Below are positions 59,790 through 64,000 of a DNA stretch of 64,000 nt, piece by piece. The stretch's first letter is position 1; the number at the start of each line of letters is the position of its first letter. The notes under the pieces are model-generated. The model searched no databases. It had not been told where the DNA came from and was given only the letters and a program-made list of their open reading frames with translations. The translations under genes were made by a program, and so were the position numbers. Location of the stretch: NCBI GenBank assembly GCA_902168085.1, contig CABHOP010000087.1:21741-85740 (forward strand), written 5' to 3'. The stretch is from an uncultured Bacteroides sp. (GTDB lineage: Bacteria; Bacteroidota; Bacteroidia; Chitinophagales; Chitinophagaceae).

Positions 59790-62252
59790 ATGCGCAATGG
59801 AATCACATCGGAGGAGGCTGTAAAAAAACTAAAACAGTTTGGATATAATGAATTGCCTTCGGCGAAGCCTAAGAACCTTTGGCGAATAGCTAAAGAGGTA
59901 ATAAGGGAACCGATGTTTCTGCTCTTAATAGGATGCGGAGCTTTATACATGATTATCGGCGACTATAGAGAAGGTGCTGTTTTGATGTCTACAATCCTCT
60001 TAATTATTGGCATCACGTTTTATCAATATAGAAAAACAGAAAAAGCACTGGAGGCATTGAAGCAGCTTTCTTCGCCGCGCGCATTAGTTATTCGGGATGG
60101 CAACGAAATACGCCTGCCTGCACGAGACCTGGTACCGGATGACATTTTGATACTAAATGAAGGCGATCGGATTCCGGCAGATGCCCAGGTAATTGAAACT
60201 ACAAATTTTCAAGTTGATGAGTCTCTCCTGACAGGTGAATCTATGTCCGTTTCAAAGTATCCGGAAGCAGGACATGATATGATATATGGGGGAACATTGG
60301 CTGTTCAGGGCAGGTGTATAGCAAAAGCGACAAAAACTGGGCTCCAGTCACAACTTGGGAAAATTGCATCCAGCCTTAACGCTGTTACCGATACAGAGAC
60401 CCGCCTGCAGGGAGAAATGAAAGTATTGATAAGAAGGTTTGCCATCATAGGCATATTAATGAGCCTGGGCGTAATTACTGCTTACTACCTTACCCGGGGA
60501 GATCTTATCAAATCAATATTGTTAGGGCTTGCATCTTCAATGGCAATATTACCGGAAGAATTCCCCGTTATTCTAACAGTATTTCTCGCACTTGGTGCAT
60601 GGCGTTTGTCCAAAAAAAATGTACTCACCAGGAAGTCTTCCGCCATAGAAACATTAGGATCGGCTACTGTTTTATGTAGTGATAAGACCGGAACAATAAC
60701 ACAAAACAAGATGGAGATTGCCGCCGTTTCTACATGGGAAGGCTATTTCACTACGTTTTCCGTTTCAAACATTCCGGGTTGCCAGCTTATAAATGCTGCG
60801 TGGCTAGCCTCACAAAGAGAAACCGTAGACCCGATGGACGCAGCTATCAATCAACTAACCACAACCGCGTCCATCGTCGAGACGGGACAAGTGCCCATCA
60901 AAGAATATCCTTTGAACCGCGAATTATTAGCTGTGACCAGAATATATAAAAACAGCAGCGGAAACTTTATCGCAGCGGCAAAAGGTGCACCGGAGGCTAT
61001 ATTTGATCTTTGCGGGTTGAATAAAGAGGAAATATCCCGGCAAGAAGAGAACCTGGCAAGGATGGCACAAGCCGGATTTAGAGTATTGGGAGTTGCAGAG
61101 TGCCGGCACAGCCTTAAAGAGCTACCGGAAAACCCGTCTGAAATTGCATTCACCTTTTTAGGCCTGCTTGCGTTCGAAGATCCTATCAGACCAGAAGTGC
61201 CACAAGCCATCAGCAGTTGCCACAATGCCGGGTTAAAAGTTATAATGATAACAGGCGACCACCCAATAACAGCAAAGACAATAGCATATAAAGCAGGCCT
61301 GGTAGCAGACATGGTGATTACCGGAGATGAGTTGTCTCTCATGACCGATCAGGAATTAAGTGGCAACCTCAGGCAAAACTGCATTTTTGCCAGGATAGCT
61401 CCGGAACACAAGATGAGAATAGTAAAGGCGCTTAAGAATAATGGCGAGGTAGTAGCCATGACAGGAGACGGGGTAAATGACGCTCCGGCACTAAAAGCAG
61501 CTGATATTGGAATAGCAATGGGCTACAAGGGAACAGATGTGGCACGCGAAGCGTCCTCCCTCGTATTACTCGACGATAATTTTGCATCCATCGTTATGGC
61601 CATTCGCCTGGGAAGGCGGATATTCGATAATATGCAGAAGGCAATGTCTTACGTGATAGCCATACATGTTGCCATTATAGGACTTACATTGCTACCTGCA
61701 TTTTTACCCTCATTGCCTATATTGTTACTTCCGCTGCATATTGTTTTTATAGAACTGATCATAGACCCGGTTTGTTCAATTGCATTCGAATCTGAACAAG
61801 AAGAAATCAACATCATGAACCGGCCGCCTCGCGCTATCAACCAAAGATTCTTCAGCATTAAAAGAATGCTATACAGTTTTTTTCAAGGCACACTGCTACT
61901 GATAGTTGTGATTGCAGTTTATATAGCTTCAATAAGGGAAGGACATACCGAAGCGGAAATCAGGGCGATTACATTTTCATCATTGATAGTTGGCAATATC
62001 TTTCTAATTCTAACCAATCTCTCCGGTACCAGGCCATTTACTTCAGTAATCAAAGAACGCAATGTGGCAGCGATATCCATATCATTTGCAGCAATGCTTC
62101 TTTTACTTGCTGTTATCTCAATACCGCAATTGCAGCGCTTATTTAGCTTTTCCTACCCGGGTTACGGGCATTTCAAAGCATCTATCTTAGGCGCATCTGT
62201 TTTATTGCTGATACTTGAGGTGATAAAGTATTCCAGGAGACGGTTACGATGA
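59790..62252 (+). CDS. Cation-transporting P-type ATPase (PII, Ca2+ or similar)
   Basis: The 820-residue P-type ATPase has the TGES actuator loop (DESLLTGESMSVSK, about 155), phosphorylation motif CSDKTGTITQNK (Asp about 298), hinge TGDGVNDAPALKAADIGIAMG and ten membrane helices. The MAILPEEFPVILTVFLALGAWRLS segment in helix 4 matches PII-type Ca2+ pumps (PEEFP), distinct from heavy-metal P1B pumps, which have CPC or similar. It exports Ca2+ or Mn2+/Mg2+ inferred from class only. It starts at ATG 59790 with a well-placed leader. Confidence 0.93.
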   Translation: MRNGITSEEAVKKLKQFGYNELPSAKPKNLWRIAKEVIREPMFLLLIGCGALYMIIGDYREGAVLMSTILLIIGITFYQYRKTEKALEALKQLSSPRALVIRDGNEIRLPARDLVPDDILILNEGDRIPADAQVIETTNFQVDESLLTGESMSVSKYPEAGHDMIYGGTLAVQGRCIAKATKTGLQSQLGKIASSLNAVTDTETRLQGEMKVLIRRFAIIGILMSLGVITAYYLTRGDLIKSILLGLASSMAILPEEFPVILTVFLALGAWRLSKKNVLTRKSSAIETLGSATVLCSDKTGTITQNKMEIAAVSTWEGYFTTFSVSNIPGCQLINAAWLASQRETVDPMDAAINQLTTTASIVETGQVPIKEYPLNRELLAVTRIYKNSSGNFIAAAKGAPEAIFDLCGLNKEEISRQEENLARMAQAGFRVLGVAECRHSLKELPENPSEIAFTFLGLLAFEDPIRPEVPQAISSCHNAGLKVIMITGDHPITAKTIAYKAGLVADMVITGDELSLMTDQELSGNLRQNCIFARIAPEHKMRIVKALKNNGEVVAMTGDGVNDAPALKAADIGIAMGYKGTDVAREASSLVLLDDNFASIVMAIRLGRRIFDNMQKAMSYVIAIHVAIIGLTLLPAFLPSLPILLLPLHIVFIELIIDPVCSIAFESEQEEINIMNRPPRAINQRFFSIKRMLYSFFQGTLLLIVVIAVYIASIREGHTEAEIRAITFSSLIVGNIFLILTNLSGTRPFTSVIKERNVAAISISFAAMLLLLAVISIPQLQRLFSFSYPGYGHFKASILGASVLLLILEVIKYSRRRLR

Positions 62253-62520
62253 AAACCTTTGATGTTTTTTTGATTCAGAATGGTTGAATACCAACAATAA
62301 ACATCGATTTTGGCACCCGTACGATAATTGCTACATTACCTGTTCCTATGGTTTGCTTCAAAGTAAAAAAATCCTTTGGCACTTAGTTGCCCAGTCATCA
62401 ATATCTGCTTTTGCCATGGTCACGTACAGACACGCATGAAATGACGATCTTCATTATCGCCATTAATGAGAACCATGCTTCAGGGCTAGTGATAAAAAAC
62501 GCCAGTGTAATTTATGATAA

Positions 62521-62550
62521 TAAAAAAGCCCCGATTAAGGGGCTCTTTAT
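62521..62550. terminator. Terminator, best in the reverse direction
   Basis: AGCCCC (62527-62532), loop GATTAA, GGGGCT (62539-62544). On the reverse strand the second arm is followed by T6 then TATTAT, so it is a good terminator for the tRNA-like remnant. It also works weakly forward. Confidence 0.7.
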
Positions 62551-62558
62551 CTTTTGAT

Positions 62559-62652
62559 GCGGAGAGAGAGGTAATAGAACTCAGTACCTTACGCCGCTGT
62601 ATTTCAATATCTTATAAAGGCTTTGATTCACAACTCACCGAATTACGCACCT
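62559..62652 (-). pseudogene. Degenerate tRNA-Ser-like remnant
   Basis: Read on the reverse strand, the 3' end reads GGTACTGAGTTCTATTACCT then CTCTCTCCGC. I recall Bacteroidota tRNA-Ser ending GGTACCGGGGGTTCGAATCC then CTCTCTCTCCGC, which matches closely but with a lost T-loop. The 5' half is only roughly similar (GGTGCGTAATTCGGTGAGTTG resembles a D-arm). A terminator stands right after it. It is probably a decayed tRNA-Ser or an att-site relic. Confidence 0.45.
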
Positions 62653-62785
62653 TTTCTTTTGCTATCTACAACGCTAATGTAAAGGTACGAAAAGAAGCCT
62701 TTAAAAAAATCGTGGTTGCAGAAAATCGAATATCTACAAACATGAAAATTCTTATCTGCAGTACTTTATTGTCGGACTGACTTAT

Positions 62786-64000
62786 TTATATATCTCCTTC
62801 TCTAAGTACAATCAACTCATTCTCATCAGGTAGTAAATCGATTTCCCTTAAGTGTTTTTCAGGAATATTCTTGTTTGTTTTTGCTTCGAGCTTTTTAATT
62901 GCTTCAAATCTTCCTATGATTGTATTTCCTTTCTTAGTGCCGTCTTTCAAATTATACATCGCATCTTTGTGGGCTTTTGTAGCGTTGCTAAGCGCCGTTT
63001 CTATCTTGTCCATTTCTTCAATGAATGAAACAAACTTGTTATAAAGCTCTCCGCATTGCCTGAATATTTCTTCGACATTCTTCACCTGGTTCTCCTTTTG
63101 CCATAGAATTTTTACAACTTTTAGTGTAGCGACAAGCGTAGTCGGCGTAATTAGCACAATTTTTCGTTTTAGGGCATTGTTGAATATTTCAGGATTCTGG
63201 TTCATTGCTAATGTCAATGCAGATTCAACCGGCATAAACATAAACACGTAATCAGGGGTAGTCAATCCCGCAAGCGACTGGTAATTTTTGTCCGCTAAAA
63301 CATTAATATGATCTGTTACACTTTTCAAATGTTGCTTGAGATATTCAATTTTCTCTTCTGCGGTTTGGGCGTTGTAGTAATTCACATATGCGGACAATGA
63401 TACTTTGCTGTCGATAATGATACATTTATCGTTAGGCAATTTCAAAATAAAATCTGGCTTACGATTCTTATCCTGTTCATCGTCCCGGTACATTTCCTCT
63501 CTGCTAAAATCAATATATTTCTGAAGCCCTTCAACCTCCAAAATCATATTTAACCTGTCTTCTCCCCAACTACCTTGCATTTTCACTTCAGACTTTAAAG
63601 CTGTAGCGAGGTTTTTCGCATCGTCGCTCAATTGAATATTCAGTTTGTTTAGAGATTCAATTTCCTTCTTTAGAGAGGTTATATCCTGTATATCCTCTTT
63701 TCGAGTTGCTTCTACTTTTTCCCGGAATTCCGTCAGGTTGGTTTTTAATGGGTCAAGTATGGTGTTCAGTTCTTTTTTGTTTTCATCAACAAACAGTTTT
63801 TTCTTTTCCTCTAATACTTCAGTTGCAATGTTCTTAAATTGTTCTTGCGATCTATTATGTAAATCTTCTATTTCCTGTTTGAAAACATTAAGTTTTTCGT
63901 GTAAATTTTCTTCCTTTTGCTGAAACTCTGTCAGTTGAGTATTTAAGCTCAGAATTGTCTGCTCACGTTTTGCCAGTTCTGTTTCTGCTGTGTCCAACTT
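62786..64000 (-). CDS. rmuC: RmuC-family DNA recombination protein (N-terminus cut by window edge)
   Basis: About 405 residues are visible. The N-terminal part is a long coiled coil (QTILSLNTQLTEFQQKEENL onward). The RmuC nuclease-like core follows: GSWGEDRLNMILE, DFILKLPNDKCIIIDSKVSLSAYVNYY, LTTPDYVFMFMPVESAL, VLITPTTLVATLKVV. It is thought to limit inversions and to resolve DNA structures; it is likely membrane-anchored through the missing N-terminus. The frame stays open to the window edge. Confidence 0.93.
   Translation of the reverse strand, partial: KLDTAETELAKREQTILSLNTQLTEFQQKEENLHEKLNVFKQEIEDLHNRSQEQFKNIATEVLEEKKKLFVDENKKELNTILDPLKTNLTEFREKVEATRKEDIQDITSLKKEIESLNKLNIQLSDDAKNLATALKSEVKMQGSWGEDRLNMILEVEGLQKYIDFSREEMYRDDEQDKNRKPDFILKLPNDKCIIIDSKVSLSAYVNYYNAQTAEEKIEYLKQHLKSVTDHINVLADKNYQSLAGLTTPDYVFMFMPVESALTLAMNQNPEIFNNALKRKIVLITPTTLVATLKVVKILWQKENQVKNVEEIFRQCGELYNKFVSFIEEMDKIETALSNATKAHKDAMYNLKDGTKKGNTIIGRFEAIKKLEAKTNKNIPEKHLREIDLLPDENELIVLREGDI

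Noticed and set aside
62514..62780. An 88-codon forward frame
   Set aside because: It merely translates the terminator and tRNA-like remnant; no protein pattern.

Overview
The window is ordinary chromosomal DNA from a member of the Bacteroidota, most like the Chitinophagaceae or a relative. Evidence: four secreted proteins end in type IX secretion (T9SS) sorting domains; promoters carry the Bacteroidota -7 element TAnnTTTG; and there are a TonB-dependent receptor, HYC_CC_PP-type proteins, DUF6132, an ELWxTDGT-repeat protein and an MbnP protein. One tRNA-Leu(CAG) is present. I see no phage, insertion sequence or CRISPR array.

Layout. 0-4.3 kb: a TetX-like flavin monooxygenase (cut by the window edge), an AraC regulator, and a metal-handling cassette (TonB receptor, HMA protein, HYC_CC_PP protein). 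4.4-19.8 kb: mixed housekeeping and surface genes, including a thioesterase, SGNH hydrolase, aldehyde dehydrogenase, phosphohexomutase, T9SS proteins, NUDIX enzyme, sorbosone-dehydrogenase-like lipoprotein, tRNA-Leu, LuxE-like ligase, a histidine kinase with a decayed ATPase domain, and an operon with an H-protein-like protein lacking the lipoyl lysine. 19.9-22.3 kb: HYC_CC_PP protein, T9SS thioredoxin-fold protein and MauG-type di-heme protein. 22.4-50.2 kb: a dense stress and metabolism island. 50.3-56.8 kb: an RND efflux operon. 57.2-64 kb: a glutamate-synthase-like flavoprotein, a Rnk/GreA-like factor, a calcium-type P-type ATPase, a degenerate tRNA-Ser-like remnant and the start of rmuC.

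The main discovery is in the 22.4-50.2 kb island. At least fifteen transcription starts have a palindrome TGAY-N4-RTCA (a Crp/Fnr-type box) at a nearly fixed distance from a TAnnTTTG-like -7 element: the box centre lies 36.5 bp (35.5-37.5) from the last base of the -7 element, which is about position -41. Many also have a second, often degenerate, box exactly 22 bp further upstream. The island encodes three Crp/Fnr regulators. One has an Fnr-like set of four cysteines and this arrangement at its own promoter. The inferred regulon covers an MbnP/MbnH copper-protein pair, proline dehydrogenase, QueD, a VAO-type flavoenzyme, DUF983, YtxH, universal stress, BON, DUF1003 and AI-2E proteins, a carbohydrate esterase, several lipoproteins and unknowns, and a T9SS protein. 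This looks like a clustered low-oxygen or redox survival regulon. The sites and spacings are read from the sequence; the identity of the regulator and the oxygen link are inference.
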